64,000 nt of DNA from Bettongia penicillata ogilbyi (taxonomy: Eukaryota > Chordata > Mammalia > Diprotodontia > Potoroidae), in assembly GCA_023548195.1 (NCBI GenBank), contig JAJHZJ010000220.1, positions 3,038,370 to 3,102,369 of the forward strand, given 5' to 3'. The position numbers and the translations under genes are program-made. The notes under the pieces were generated by a model. The model was not told the DNA's origin, did not search any database, and saw only the letters and a program-made list of their open reading frames with translations. Below, in pieces: positions 25,641 through 36,860 of this stretch (positions are counted from its first letter, which is position 1; every line of letters starts with the position of its first letter).

Positions 25641-26427
25641 TCCTTGTTATCATTGCCACTTTTTATGGTCAGAATTTTATTTCTGTCCTTTCCTGATTTT
25701 CCAAGCCTCTTTCTTGAATTTAGTAAAAGTAGAACTCTACTTCCAGGATGGTGGGGGTACTATCCCAAGCTTTATCCTTTTTGTTCAGCTGTTTTCAGAA
25801 GTAATTCTAGGGATGTGTAACTTTTTTGTTCTTCCAAGGTGGAATGATCCAGAGAGAGGTATGTTTACTACTCTCTTTTAGTGTGAACTGGTTTGTGAGT
25901 GATCACAAGCACTCTTTTCGACTGGAATTATGACCTCAGTTCCTGTTTCCCCACTGCTGTAAGCTCTGCTATGCTAGTTGTCCTCCTTGCACTGGGAATA
26001 AGGCCTAGTACTAGTACCCAGATCCAAGTGTGCACAATGCAACGGAGTCCTACTCTTGGTGCCAGTAAAGGGACTCCATATATCTCCTTCTGACCCATTA
26101 TCCAATCCCCTTACCATGTGTGGACTGAGATTTTTTGAAACTTCCATTTCTCCCATTGTTCCCATTACCCTGAGGCTTGTTCCTAATTTTCTGCAATTTA
26201 GTGTGTTCTCATGAAGCTTGTGCTGAACTGGGTTCTTCTCTCATCCTGGTGCAACAGACCTTTTCTGCTGACCTTCTAAGTTGTCTAAATGTGGAAAATT
26301 GTTTTACTCTTTTACTTCTTCTGTGTTCTACCTCTCTAGCATTTGCTTAGAGACATTATTTAAAGGTAATTGGAGCTCATGAACATTGTTGCATTTACTC
26401 TACTATCTTGGTTCCACCTCTTAGAAG

Positions 26428-27437
26428 AATTTCTATACTCTACTCCTGGTGTATACATGTATGTGTCTATAAACTTTCCCCTAAACCACATTTGATGAGA
26501 GTCCTGCAAGATTTTCATGCTCTCCTCATACATATTTTCTCATTTACTGAAAAAAAAACTCTTCCCAGAAAGCCCCTTTTGCATGTTATTGTTATTTTTC
26601 ATTTTTCTTTTCATTATCCCAAATGCATTCCTCTTTTTTACCCTGTTTTTTTCTTTTGAGATCATCCCAGCATAGTATTCTAACACCTATACAGTCTGTT
26701 TTAGATGTCCTACTTCTAACTGCCATAAAGATGTTAAAGTTCTTAAGAGTTATATGTGTCGTCTTCCATTTTGGAATGTAAATAGTCTAACGATATGAAG
26801 TAACTCATAATTTCTCCTACATGTTTACCTTTTAATACTTCTCATTTCTTATGCTTGAATATCAAATATTCTATTTCCTGAAATATCCATTTTCACACCT
26901 AAGGGATTATGTTCAGTTTCTCTGGATAGATTATTTTCTTATCTCTAATCCTAGCTCTGTTGTCCTCTGAAATATTATATTTCAAGACTTCCAGTATTTT
27001 CTCGTGGTAGTTACTAAATATTCTGTGATCCTGATAATGGCTCTTTGGTATTTGGATGATTTCTTATGGACTGCTTTTATTATTTTCTCTTTGATTGGGA
27101 AGATCTGAATTTGTCTATATTATTTCTGGGAATTTGTGTTTTGGGATCTCTGCTATCACTGATGATGCCATAGTCATTTTTAAAGGGCATGTTTAGTGCC
27201 ACTTCCACTCTGCCTTCTGTGCTATATGCCTACTTCCATCATAATATCCAAAAAAATCCCTCATTTTTCTTCTAATAATCCCTGGACTGGAAAAATAGCT
27301 TACTGTGGATTTTTTTGTTGGTTATCTTGATCAGAATTCAGTTTTATCTTTTTTTTAAATTTATTCAGAAGAGTGAGTTTGGAGAGATTATTAAAATTGC
27401 TGACTTCATTCTGCCACATTGACTCCACTCCAACTCC
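26428..27437 (-). mobile_element. L1/HAL1 5' part, internally deleted
   Basis: In the minus sense it has an apparent 5' end near 27430 (gagtcaatgtggcagaatga), a short 5' UTR, the C-terminal part of ORF1 (about 27145-26845) and part of the post-ORF1 spacer. Most of ORF1 is missing. The 3' part is not found to the left, where another element's 5' end abuts directly. Confidence 0.55.
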
Positions 27438-28075
27438 CAAGTTTTTCTTATCCCACATATCAGTCCTGTAGTGTTGTCAATTCTACCTTTACAACATCAC
27501 TTTTACATGCCTACTTTTATCTTCAGAAACTACAACTTTCCTGGACCAGAACTTTTTTACCTCAGACCTGGTCTTCTGTAACAAACTACTGATACATCTT
27601 TGATTAAAATCCCTCCCCACAAAAGTCTATCCTTTGCCCAGCTGACAAAGTGGTCTTCCCAAAACTCAGTTCAAATCATCTTCCTCCACTATTCAATAAA
27701 CTCCAGTGACTTCCTGTTACATATAGTATCAAATGCAAAATTATCTGCTTGTTTTTTTAAATTCCTTTATTATCTGGTTCCTTTTTAACCTTTGAATCTT
27801 CTTAGACTTAACTTTCTTATTCTTTGGACGTAATACTCCATTCCTAGGACCACATGTTTCAGTGATTTTCCCTCATGTCTAGAATGGATTCCTTCTTTGT
27901 TAGTATTAACTGGATTCCTAGGTGTCATTCAAATTTCAGCTATAATTTCATCTGCTACAAGATAACTTTTCCAATCTCTTAAATACTGGTCCATTCCCTG
28001 TGAAACAACTTCCATTTTGTCCTTTGTTTCCTGTATTTTATTTCATTTAAATTCATTTTATCTTTGAAGTGCCTT
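27438..28075 (+). mobile_element. L2 LINE 3' portion
   Basis: Plus-sense L2 post-RT and 3' UTR text is recognisable through divergence: 'ctatcctttgcccagctgac' (27627-27646), 'aaactccagtgacttcctgt' (27698-27717), 'aaatttcagctataatttca' and 'cttccattttgtcctttg'. It ends near 28075 against an L2 in opposite orientation. Confidence 0.7.
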
Positions 28076-28084
28076 CTACAGAAG

Positions 28085-28332
28085 GTTTTACTTGAGCTGA
28101 GTCTTGAAGAAACCCAGTGAAGCTAGAAAATAGAGGTGAGGTGAAAGAACATTGAAAACATGGAGACAACCAATTATAAGGTAAAGAGTCTATTTGAGGA
28201 ACAAGAGAAAGATCCATGTAACTGGATCTTATAATAAATAAAGAAGAGTAAAATGTAAAATAAGTAGAAAAACTTTTAAGGGACCTAAACTGTTAAGGAC
28301 TTTAAATGCCAAAAGAGGAATATATGAATGCA
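28085..28332 (-). mobile_element. L2 LINE fragment, left piece
   Basis: The plus strand reads as antisense L2: 'gagctgagtcttgaagaaac' at 28094-28113 and 'gttaaggactttaaatgcca' at 28292-28311. The same antisense L2 text continues at 29375, so the material between is later insertion. Confidence 0.65.
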
Positions 28333-28414
28333 CACACATATGTTGATAAAAATGATTATTTTCTTACTTTAATAACCAGTTTTATATATGGGGCAAAAGG
28401 ATTCCATTTTTGAT

Positions 28415-29107
28415 TGTTAATAACCAATTATTAGTAGCTCATTCAAGGCCAAGTCCTTGTGAAGGACAAGGCTGATGTTGGGATATTCTCTTCAATCTTG
28501 GGTGGGATTCCACCCAACTGGAAGAGCTTATTATTTATTGAAGTGTAAAAAAAAAAATCTAATCTAGGTAAATTCCAGCACAGTGTGTTCAACTTAAATG
28601 GTCCAAGTGGAGATGAATCCCTTTGTCTAGATTTCTCAAGGAAGGAGCAGTCTGAGTGAACATGAGTCTCTTTATCTGAAAGAGAGATTATTGTGGTCAA
28701 AGTCACATACCTAGTCATTCATTAGAAAAGTCTAACTTCTCCTTATAATATTATTCACCATGTGATCCTAGTTTAAGTGGTCTAGTCAAGATTGCCAGAG
28801 ACAACTGAGTCCTACAAAGCAATAAACCTTCCTTAATTATCAAGGACATATGTGATCATCTGCATCTGAAGGCAAATCCACATTTCCATGCTGTAGTCCT
28901 TTGTGAAGTTCTTTAACTGTGCATGACTCCTCCTTTCCTGAGCCTTAAGAAGGATTGTTTGTTTCTCCATTCCTTCCTGGTTGTTGACTTGAAGAGGTCA
29001 GTCTGACCCTTTTTCTTGCCAGCCATATACATCACTATTAATAAATTTTTATCTTTCTTGGAGAAATGTCTCTTTGGTTCCTTGTTATTTGTATTGTACT
29101 CACCACA
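28415..29107 (+). mobile_element. Possible solo LTR
   Basis: About 0.7 kb inserted in an L2. An AATAAA signal lies at 29040-29045, followed by a T/G-rich stretch and a terminal 'tactcaccaca' (29097-29107), the look of an LTR R-U5 end finishing in CA. The 5' boundary is uncertain; a TG at 28415 or 28341 would fit. No internal retroviral genes and no clear target duplication seen. It could be another kind of repeat. Confidence 0.4.
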
Positions 29108-29189
29108 GTAAGGTTATGATTATTCATATGCATAAATATGTCTCACATCTGCTGGGAGTAGGTAGATCATATGGTGAATAGACAAGTGG

Positions 29190-29335
29190 ACCTAGAGTTA
29201 AGAAGAACTGAATCTCAATCTTCCCTAACTTTGTGACCCTGTAAAAACAATCACTTAACCTCTGTGTGCCTAGTATCAACTTTTGTAAAATGAGAATAAC
29301 AATAACACCTATCTTCCAGGGCATGACAAGAAAAA
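29190..29335 (+). mobile_element. tRNA-derived SINE (MIR/MON type)
   Basis: 'gacctagagttaagaagaac' (29189-29208), then 'tttgtgaccctgtaaaaaca', 'ttaacctctgtgtgcctag' and 'aaaatgagaataacaataac' follow the SINE body and core in the right order. It ends in an A-rich run at 29330-29342. Confidence 0.7.
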
Positions 29336-29374
29336 AAAAACACTATTAAAAAAGCATATTGCCAACCTTAAAGA

Positions 29375-29550
29375 ATTATTTAAATTATGGCTCTTAGTAT
29401 ATAGGCAGTTATGGACAGTGAACCTCTTGAGTTTACTGAATGGGGTAGAGGTAAAATTGTCAGACAGATGCTTTAAGAGCATTACTTTGGCAAGTGAGTG
29501 AAATATGGATTGATAGGGAATTTGACAGCTGAGATAAATTATAATCATTT
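29375..29550 (-). mobile_element. L2 LINE fragment, right piece
   Basis: 'ggcagttatggacagtgaac' and 'attactttggcaagtgagtg' (29480-29499) continue the antisense L2 that stops at 28332. The two pieces bracket the putative LTR and the SINE. Confidence 0.6.
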
Positions 29551-30439
29551 AATATAGCTCCACATTTAACCTTGACTCAGACAGGAGTATCCCATAGTTT
29601 GCAAAACTTTGATTCATTAATAGTGAACACAAAACTGAAAACACTTCTAAGGTGGAGAATATATTTTTTTAATTTTAATCTCTCCCTTTCAACTGATGAT
29701 ATGTTGTTGGAATGAAAATTCTCGGAAGTTGCTTTGAGGAAAAGTAATGTACGCAACAATGAGGTCTGAATCAACAGGAAGAAGGTAAGAAACATTAACG
29801 ACGCCTACTTGCTACTGGGTCTTTATCTCACTTAACGGGAAACATGTAACATGACATCGAAAGGCCTCTTAGGCTTTTGCTAGACTGATGCTAACAACTT
29901 CATCTTAATTTGCTACTAAAATGTCTCAGATTTGGCCATAGACTGTTACTTAGGGATAATTCAATAGCCTCAAGCCCAAAACTATGACAGAATTTTTAAA
30001 GATGAAGAAGAACTGAAAAACAAATCGGATAAAAAGCAATTAAAACTGATAAATAAGCATGAAGATATGATGAATAACTACAGTTATTAAGTAGAACTGG
30101 AATGCGACTATGGAATTTTGTACAGAATTCTTTTTGGAACCATCTTTTCAACCTGAAGTAATTTTGAACAGAAGTTGATTTGTATTTATCTAAAAATGCA
30201 GATTTTTTTCATGTAAATTGCAGTGATTAAAAATATCCTATGCCATCATATAGATTCTTGTAAATCAGCAGTTTTATTATGATGTTATTTTCAGAGGTTT
30301 ATTCTCTCCCCAATTCTTCTCTGAACATGGTATGCCAATCAGATGTGTATTTATAACACTAGACCTTCTATCTGGTAGAAGAATTTTAAAAGTTTTGTCA
30401 AAAATACATATTCATTTTAATTTTTTTAAGTATCCCACC
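29551..30439. other. Unassigned sequence
   Basis: AT-rich; no repeat family, RNA gene or credible exon seen. Short open frames lack recognisable motifs. Confidence 0.45.
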
Positions 30440-31183
30440 TCTCTCATTAACCAAAATGGTGAAGTAAAGGCAAGTAATCGCGAGAGTTCTCCTAAATTGC
30501 TCTCCAAACAACTTTAAAATGCCTAAACATCCATTCTGAAGCAGCAGAACCAATAAATCATTGGGGTGAAGCTTTTTTTTAGCCCAACAGAACTTAGAAG
30601 GCAAGGAGAAATATGTCTGTCTCACTGGAGGGAGAGTGGCATAGTTCAACACAGCCTGGTGAAGGTTGTGCCAGTACAAGGCCCTATCTCAGTAAACCAG
30701 TAGCAGGAATTGGGGAAAAATAATAACCAGCAGTGCCTTCCACAACTTCAGCCCACTCATGATAAGGGGGTCAGACAATTGATCTGAAGGAAATTGCAGG
30801 GAACTCTTTCCTGGAGCAGGGAGTGCAATTCTGTTTCATTACCCATAAGTGGTTAAAGGTCACAATCTCAGAGAAAGGAGGAGCTTTAGTTTATTGTAGC
30901 ATGTGACTGTAGGAGTACAAGAGCTCTGATCACAGTTCTAGAGTAGAGAAGAGTACTTGTTGTCCCAGCACACAAGAACACTAACAGAACAGCAGTGACC
31001 ACATCACTCATTAGATCATGCCATCTTGAAAGAGTGGAAATTTGCTCTCTCTTAAAAAATAAACTACTAGAAATATCTCTTTAAAAAAGCAATAAAAACG
31101 TTAAGCTTGGGATATTTCTTCCTCCACACCTAGTACAGAATCCAAGTTACCATAAAGTTAAAAGTCAAGAAATAAGGTAGGAG

Positions 31184-31584
31184 ATGAGCAAAGAAACATA
31201 TAACTAAAAACTTTACAATAAAAATAGTATAGAGAAGATCTAAAAACAAACTGAGAAGACAAGAAAGTCAAATAGTTTCAACCAAAGCCTCGAAGAAAAA
31301 TAAAAATTTGTGAAATCAAAAAAGATTTTAAAAATCAACTTAGCGAGGTAAAACAAAAAAATGGGAAAACAAGAGTGATGAAAGAAAATCATGAAAAAAG
31401 TTCAACATCTTATTAAAGGAGATACAAAAAGTCCTCAAGAAAATAACACCTTCAAAATAGAACAAGCCAAATGGTAAGAGGCACAAAAATCCAGTAAAGA
31501 TAACTCCTTAAGAAGCAGAATTGCCTGAATGGGAAAAGAAAGCACAAAAATTCATCCAAATACACACACACACGCGTGAGCATG

Positions 31585-31631
<47 letters not shown>

Positions 31632-32276
31632 TCATTTGGAATTGGTCAAGTGGAAAATAATGCCTCCATGAAAAAAATCAAAAAACAAACAAAATCAATA
31701 GAATGAAAAACATAAGAAAATGTGAAATATTTAATAGGAATTGTAAATGGTATGGTAATTAGATCCAGTTGAGATAATTTAAAATTATTGGGCTGCCAGA
31801 AAGTTTTGATCAAAAAAGAGTCCGGATATAATTTCTCAAAAATTATGGAGTGTTATCCTGATATCCAGGAACTAGTGGGTACAATAGAAATTAAAGGAAT
31901 CCACTAGTCTCCTGAAATAGATCCTAACCAAAACTGAGGAAATTATTATAACCAAAGTCATGTGCTTCCAGAACAAGGAGAAAATATTTCAAGTAGTGAG
32001 ATAGATACGATTAAAATTTTATGGAGCTACAATCAAGGTAACACAAGGTTTAGTAACTTCTACATTACAGGAGTTAAGGGCTTGGCACATGATATTGAGA
32101 AGGTCAAGGGATCTATGATTACAAACAAAAGTCAGTTACCTATAAAAATTGAGTATGATCCTTCAGGGGTAAAATGGGTATTTAATGCAATAGATGAATG
32201 TGAAACATGCTTGATAAAAAGATCAGAGCTAAATAGAAAATTAGACTTTCTAAAACAAGACTCAAGAGATTCATAG
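31184..32276 (+). pseudogene. L1 ORF1, broken
   Basis: The start ATG at 31184 (MSKE) matches the MSKKQ start of other copies; the stop is TAG 32274-32276. The last third is one open frame (31962-32276) containing KGLAHDIEKVK, WVFNAIDECE and RSELNRKLDFLKQDSR, the ORF1p C-terminal domain ending. Upstream frames are broken, and a CA array (31560-31628) interrupts the coiled coil. Confidence 0.75.
31560..31628 (+). repeat. (CA)n with CG interruptions
   Basis: CA repeats with interspersed cgcg/gcatg steps inside ORF1. The frame across it reads as Thr-His repeats and is not a protein feature. Confidence 0.95.
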
Positions 32277-32937
32277 AAAGGTAAATTGGAAAGGAGTATC
32301 ATAATAAATTCAATAGGGTTAAACTATTCACATTTCTACATGGACAGTTCATACTTGTAACTTTTAAAAACTTTATCATTATTAGTACAGTTTGAAGGAG
32401 TATACATAAACAGAGGACCCAGCTGAAAGTGGACTATCATAGAATGATCTATATTTTTTAAAAAGATCAATAAATAAATGGGTCAGAAAGAGGGTAAAGT
32501 ATGTTGGGATATTATATAAAAAAGTAAAATTAAGAAGTGAGAAAGCATGCTCTGAGAGAAAGTGAAGAGAGAGCTAAAATGGAGTAAATTATGTCATGTG
32601 AAAGAGATATTAAAGGACTTTGACAGTTGGCAGGGAAATGAGAGGGTGGTAGAAAATGTTTGACCCTTACTCCTATTGGAATTGGGCCAAAGATGGAATA
32701 AAATAAACACCACATATAGAAAAGAATGATGAATGGAAAAACACAGTAATTATAACTGTGGATTTTTTTTTTTTGAGAAAGGCCCCACTTCTTCAATAGA
32801 GAACAGAATTAAATTTAGTACAGAACAAGGCATTCCTCAATTGATAAATGACTAAAGGAAAGGAACAGGCAGTTTTCAGATGAAGAAATCAAAACTAACT
32901 CTAGCCATGGGGAAAATGTTCTGTCATTGTTTATTAA

Positions 32938-33022
32938 ATTCCAGGTAACCCTAAATACTTGACCCAGAGTTTAAGAATTGCTGAATGTCTCGAGAGCAGA
33001 AAAAGTTATAGGAGCCCTGATA
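32938..33022 (-). mobile_element. Short hAT-like DNA transposon remnant
   Basis: A block that interrupts the L1 ORF2 C-terminal text. The stretch agtttaagaattgctgaatg ... gagccctga (32965-33018) also occurs, diverged, at 35231-35284. The minus strand begins cagggct and ends ttcttaaact, like short non-autonomous hAT elements of marsupials. Tentative. Confidence 0.4.
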
Positions 33023-33248
33023 TAAATCACCATTAAGTAGAAAAATGCAAATTCAAACAAATTTGAGGTTCCACCTCACACCTATCAGATGGGATAATGT
33101 TATGGGAAGGAGAAACAACAAATTTGAAATGGATGTGGGAAAATTTGGACACTAAATCATTTTTGATAGAATTTTGAATTGATTCAAGTATTTTGGAAGT
33201 ACACCAAAAGGGGCTATAAACTATGCATAACCTTTGATTCAGCAATAC

Positions 33249-34071
33249 CAATACCAGGGAGGACGAGAAAGTGAGGTTGGTGTCTTTACATATCCCTCCC
33301 TCACTCAAATCAAAGTCAACTGCAAGTCATGCCATCATTTCCCTGATGCCACAGTCCTCTTAGAAAGCGAAGGACAAACACGACCTCTCAGTAGACCAAG
33401 CCTCCTGAATGGTGACCCAGCTAGTTGGGTAACTCAGTTCTCCTCTTTCTATTTCTCCCTATCCATCTCCTCTCTAAAGGGAGGCAAATTTCCAGTTAAC
33501 TTGGGTTTACTGCCTAGGATCCTTTCTTCCTTCCTTCCTCCCTTCCTTCCTTCCTTTCTTCCCCTAGTTCACTCTCAAGCTCATGACTTCCATCATAATG
33601 GGTCCTTGGCCAAACTCTGCTTTTATTTAAAACAAAAATTCCAACTAATAGGTATATTTTAAGCCTTCTTAGCTTTGAGTAAATTTAGAGTGAATGTCAA
33701 TGGTAACTGTTTGTCTTTGGAAAAGCAACCTTGAGAGTCTTCCAATCCCAGCTTTATATTTTTCTTTTGTTTTGCTATATTTTTCATTAAAGAGGTTTGC
33801 TCTTAACTCATTTCTTAAAGAGGCAAGTTGCATTCCCTTTAAATGAGTGCTTGAAAAAGCCTTAGCCTAAGAGGGAAAGGGTGTCCTATTGCATCCTGAG
33901 TCATCTCCTCTCTTCCTGATGAATATCTGGTCATCGGATCCAGATGGCTCAGGAGGAGAAAGTGAGACTGGTTACCTTGCACAGCCTTTTCTTACTCAAG
34001 TCAAAGTGAACTACAAGACATGTCGTCTTTTCCCTGATATCATAGACCTCTTCAAAACTGAAGGATAAATA
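33249..34071 (+). mobile_element. Composite SINE-bounded element, one insertion
   Basis: A SINE 3' module (aggagaaagtgaggctgg ... tcctcttcgaaaacgaagga type) occurs twice in direct orientation, at about 33255-33376 and 33945-34071. About 560 bp of other sequence lies between, including a TTCC array (33526-33557). The flanks accaataccagg (33238-33249) and accacaactagg (34074-34085) look like one target-site duplication in an L1. L1 ORF2 text continues directly after, so the whole ~0.8 kb behaved as a single unit. The left module is 5'-truncated. No coding capacity seen; the frame 33234-33662 is chance. Confidence 0.6.
33526..33560 (+). repeat. (TTCC)n tract
   Basis: Imperfect TTCC/CTTC repeats inside the composite element. 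Confidence 0.85.
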
Positions 34072-34385
34072 AAACCACAACTAGGTCTGTATCCCAAAGT
34101 CATATATAAGGAAAGGAATCTATGTGTAGAAAAATATTTATAATAGTTCTTTTTGTGGTAACTAAGAATTAGAAATTAAGGAGATGGTGATCAGTTTGGC
34201 AATGAATGAACAAGTTCTGGCATATGATTGTGACTGAATCCTCTTGTGATATAAGAAATGATAACCAGGAGCCTTCCAGAAAACAAAATCAACTTGAAAA
34301 TACTTACAGGAAATCGTGCAAAGTGAAGTGTACAGAAGCAGAAGAGTGTACAAAGTCTTATCCTCCACCTCACAAATAAGCAAAA

Positions 34386-35090
34386 CTGACTATGAAGAAT
34401 AGTCATTGTTGGAGGAATTGTATAATGATATGCGTACTAATAAATTATTATTGTAGCTGCAAAATGGCACAACTATTTTGGAAAAGAATTCGTAATTATA
34501 AAAACTGACTAAAATTTCCTTATCCTTTTAATCAAAAACCCCATTTTTGGGTTTTTCCAAGGATGCAATTGACAAGAAAAAATTTCCAATTACTCCAAAA
34601 TAGGTATATAAGCTCTGTTCTGTGATAGCAAAGAACTGGAAACAAAACAGATGTCTATCAATGAAGAATGACTAAACAAATTGTGGTACATTAAATTAAT
34701 AGAATATTATTGTGGTATAAGAAAGGATGAATTCAGAGAAGCATGAAAAATTCTATATGGACTAATGCTTAGTGAAGAAAGCAGAGCCAAGAAATAAATA
34801 TGCATTATAATTATAACAATGGAAAAGTAAAATTATAAAAATCAAGCATAACTTCAATGAAAAGATATCAGAGGACTTCCCCCACCCATGTCTTTGTGAA
34901 AGTTAGAGTTCCATACCTAAATGTTATACATTGTGCATATTTTTGGACATTTTTAATGTATCTATCAGCTTTGTTAATTTTTTGGTTACTCGAAAACATT
35001 TTTTTATATGCAAAGTCTCTCAGGATGAAAGTGACTGAGAGGGATAGCTGAGGTAAGAAAAATAAGGTATCAGTAAAAACAATCCATGAA
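34386..35090 (+). mobile_element. L1 3' end of a different subfamily
   Basis: An ORF2 C-terminal region restarts: 'gcaaaatggcacaactattt' (34459-34478), 'gatagcaaagaactggaaac' (34623-34642), 'cagagccaagaaataaatat'. A diverged 3' UTR with a poorly defined end near 35090 follows. The spelling differs consistently from the neighbouring L1 (catypical 'gccaag' instead of 'accagg' near the ORF2 end), suggesting another L1 lineage. Confidence 0.6.
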
Positions 35091-35189
35091 AACCTATGAA
35101 TTCCACTCCCTTCCCTCATATCAACTATTTCTGATTGAGCTTAACTTTCCTAAGATTACATAGATACTTTTTTTTCCTAGATGAAATAA

Positions 35190-35290
35190 TAGGTGGCATG
35201 CAGTTCTGTATGCCTGGTAGCACTTCTTAAACAGTTTAAGAATCACTGAAGGTGTCATGAGTGGAAAAAAATAAAGAAGCCCTGAATGGC
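35190..35290 (-). mobile_element. Second hAT-like remnant
   Basis: 'cagtttaagaatcactgaag' (35230-35249) with 'agaagccctga' (35274-35284) mirrors 32965-33018. Both look like pieces of one short DNA-transposon family with a cagggcttctt end. Confidence 0.4.
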
Positions 35291-35579
35291 ACCTTCTTGT
35301 TTCACCTATCACTCCTTCTCCCAAAGACTGTCCATATTTCTATGAGAAGTTCAGAACTCAATGCGATTTCTTATATTTTGAAGTACCTTAAATTGGTTTG
35401 GCTATTTAAAATGCTTAAAGTTTGCATCAAAAGATAAACAGATTCAGAAAAGGACAATATTCTGTTTCAGGGTACGTGTTATATAGTGACTCCTTAGTTT
35501 CTTTTTGTGATAATAAGGGAACCTTGCAAATTGGAATGAAAGTAAAATAGCACACCTTAATATATTCATGCCAATAAAT

Positions 35580-36130
35580 TTGCTGATAGTATCCTCATGA
35601 ATAAGATGGAAGGATGTTGTCTCAATGTCTTCTCAGGTGTAGAATTGTAATGATATTTCTCAAAGAATGGTGAATCATGGATTGATATCAATCCAGAAGA
35701 GGAGTACAGGTGAATGCTTCAGTGCTCTGTTATTAATCCTGCCTTGTTCAACATTTTAGTTACTTATTGAAGGCATACACAATATGTATACTCATCAAAT
35801 GTATAGATGATTAAAATTGGGGAGAAAATAACAAATAGGGGTTGAATCAAGAAAGATTTTTGAAGTAAGGTATAATGAGAACAGAAGTCAAAACCAGTAC
35901 TTTTTACTAAAAAAGATCAATATTTTCTCCACTATGCCACAATTAATCCCCAGAAAACTTTCAAACAATTACACATATTTCAAATGTTGATGCATTGCTT
36001 TGGAAAATAGTGGGTTCCCCATTTCTAAAACTCTTTCAAGATTGGAAGTGTTTACTACTGATGTCATAGATGGGATTCCTGTATTTAATGGAAACTGACC
36101 TAGATGATCTCTAAGTTTCCTCCACACTTG
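35580..36130 (+). mobile_element. CR1/L3 LINE fragment
   Basis: The order matches CR1-clade RT. A 'gtgctctgttattaatcctg...ttcaacatttta' block (35730-35757) corresponds to the GSVLGPVLFNIF motif. Next, 'ctcatcaaatgtatagatga' (35792-35811) corresponds to LIKFADD, here with the first Ala lost. Further on, 'ctgacctagatgatctctaa' (36096-36115) resembles the CR1 3' end. Highly decayed; one of the oldest repeats here. Confidence 0.6.
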
Positions 36131-36429
36131 TTGCCCAGGTTAATGAGCATGAGCATTCTGGCCTCTGTGGCATGGACGTTGCCACTGGGAATGAACAAAT
36201 CAACATTTTGTTTTCAAAACTTAGGAGACTGCATGATATAAACAAGTCTTAATAGCTTTCAGTAAAAGGAACACAGAAGCTCCCAGGGAACTGGATCTTG
36301 AAATGTGAGGAACTCACTATTACAACACAATGTGACAGCTGGACTAAAGTAACTGACTATTCTCATTTATTAGGTTGCTTAATATTTCTTGATTGTATCT
36401 TCCTATGTATGAATAACAGCAGCATAGGT

Positions 36430-36610
36430 TGAGAGTTTGGAGAGATGTTAGAGATGATTGACTGCAATCCATACCTTTGCTCTGTGAGGAAGCTGAAGAA
36501 GAGAGAGGTTAACTGATTCACTCAGGTTCCATAACCACTAGGTCTTTAGGGCAGGATGGGAATCCAAACTTTCTGCCTCTAAGCTTAGAATATGATTCAT
36601 TATACCACAA
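36430..36610 (-). mobile_element. MIR-type SINE
   Basis: Antisense core: 'gaagctgaagaagagagagg' (36489-36508), then 'ataaccactaggtctttagg', then 'tgattcattataccacaaag' at the tRNA-head end. Diverged but in correct order. Confidence 0.6.
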
Positions 36611-36756
36611 AGAGTTTTATTGAGAATTCACCAGAACAGAGGAATTTAGACAATCACTTCATTGTTAAATAAAACATCTTAATGGAAAGTTAGCAAATTT
36701 AAAATCCTAGACCTTTGGAGCTCTAAGTGAAATTAGAAAATGTATTTTTACCTTCT

Positions 36757-36860
36757 ACCCTTCCCAGGGAATTTGAGAAACATACCCAAGTTGAAATAAC
36801 TTGTCAGTGACAGATGCTAGGTTAGAATTCACATCTCCTGATCCAAAATCTAGTTCTCCA
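36757..36860 (-). mobile_element. MIR-type SINE fragment
   Basis: 'ataacttgtcagtgacagat' and 'ggttagaattcacatctcct' follow the antisense SINE head and body. Short and diverged. Confidence 0.5.

Larger units (their letters stand above)
30440..34385 (+). mobile_element. Old L1 LINE, ORF2 mostly deleted, with insertions
   Basis: The 5' end is near 'aaccaaaatggtgaagtaaa' (30450-30469), matching the 'gccaagatggcagagtaaa' type of L1 start. A 5' UTR to 31183, ORF1 31184-32276 and a spacer to about 32760 follow. Then ORF2 resumes only at its C-terminal region (32820-33248, 34072-34360). It carries two insertions: a short DNA-transposon-like scrap (32938-33022) and a composite SINE unit (33249-34071). 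Divergence is higher than in the 8-18 kb L1. Confidence 0.75.

Noticed and set aside
33234..33662. Plus-strand frame of 142 aa as a possible gene
   Set aside because: It starts in L1 ORF2 and crosses the SINE module and the TTCC tract of the composite element, so it is a chance frame.
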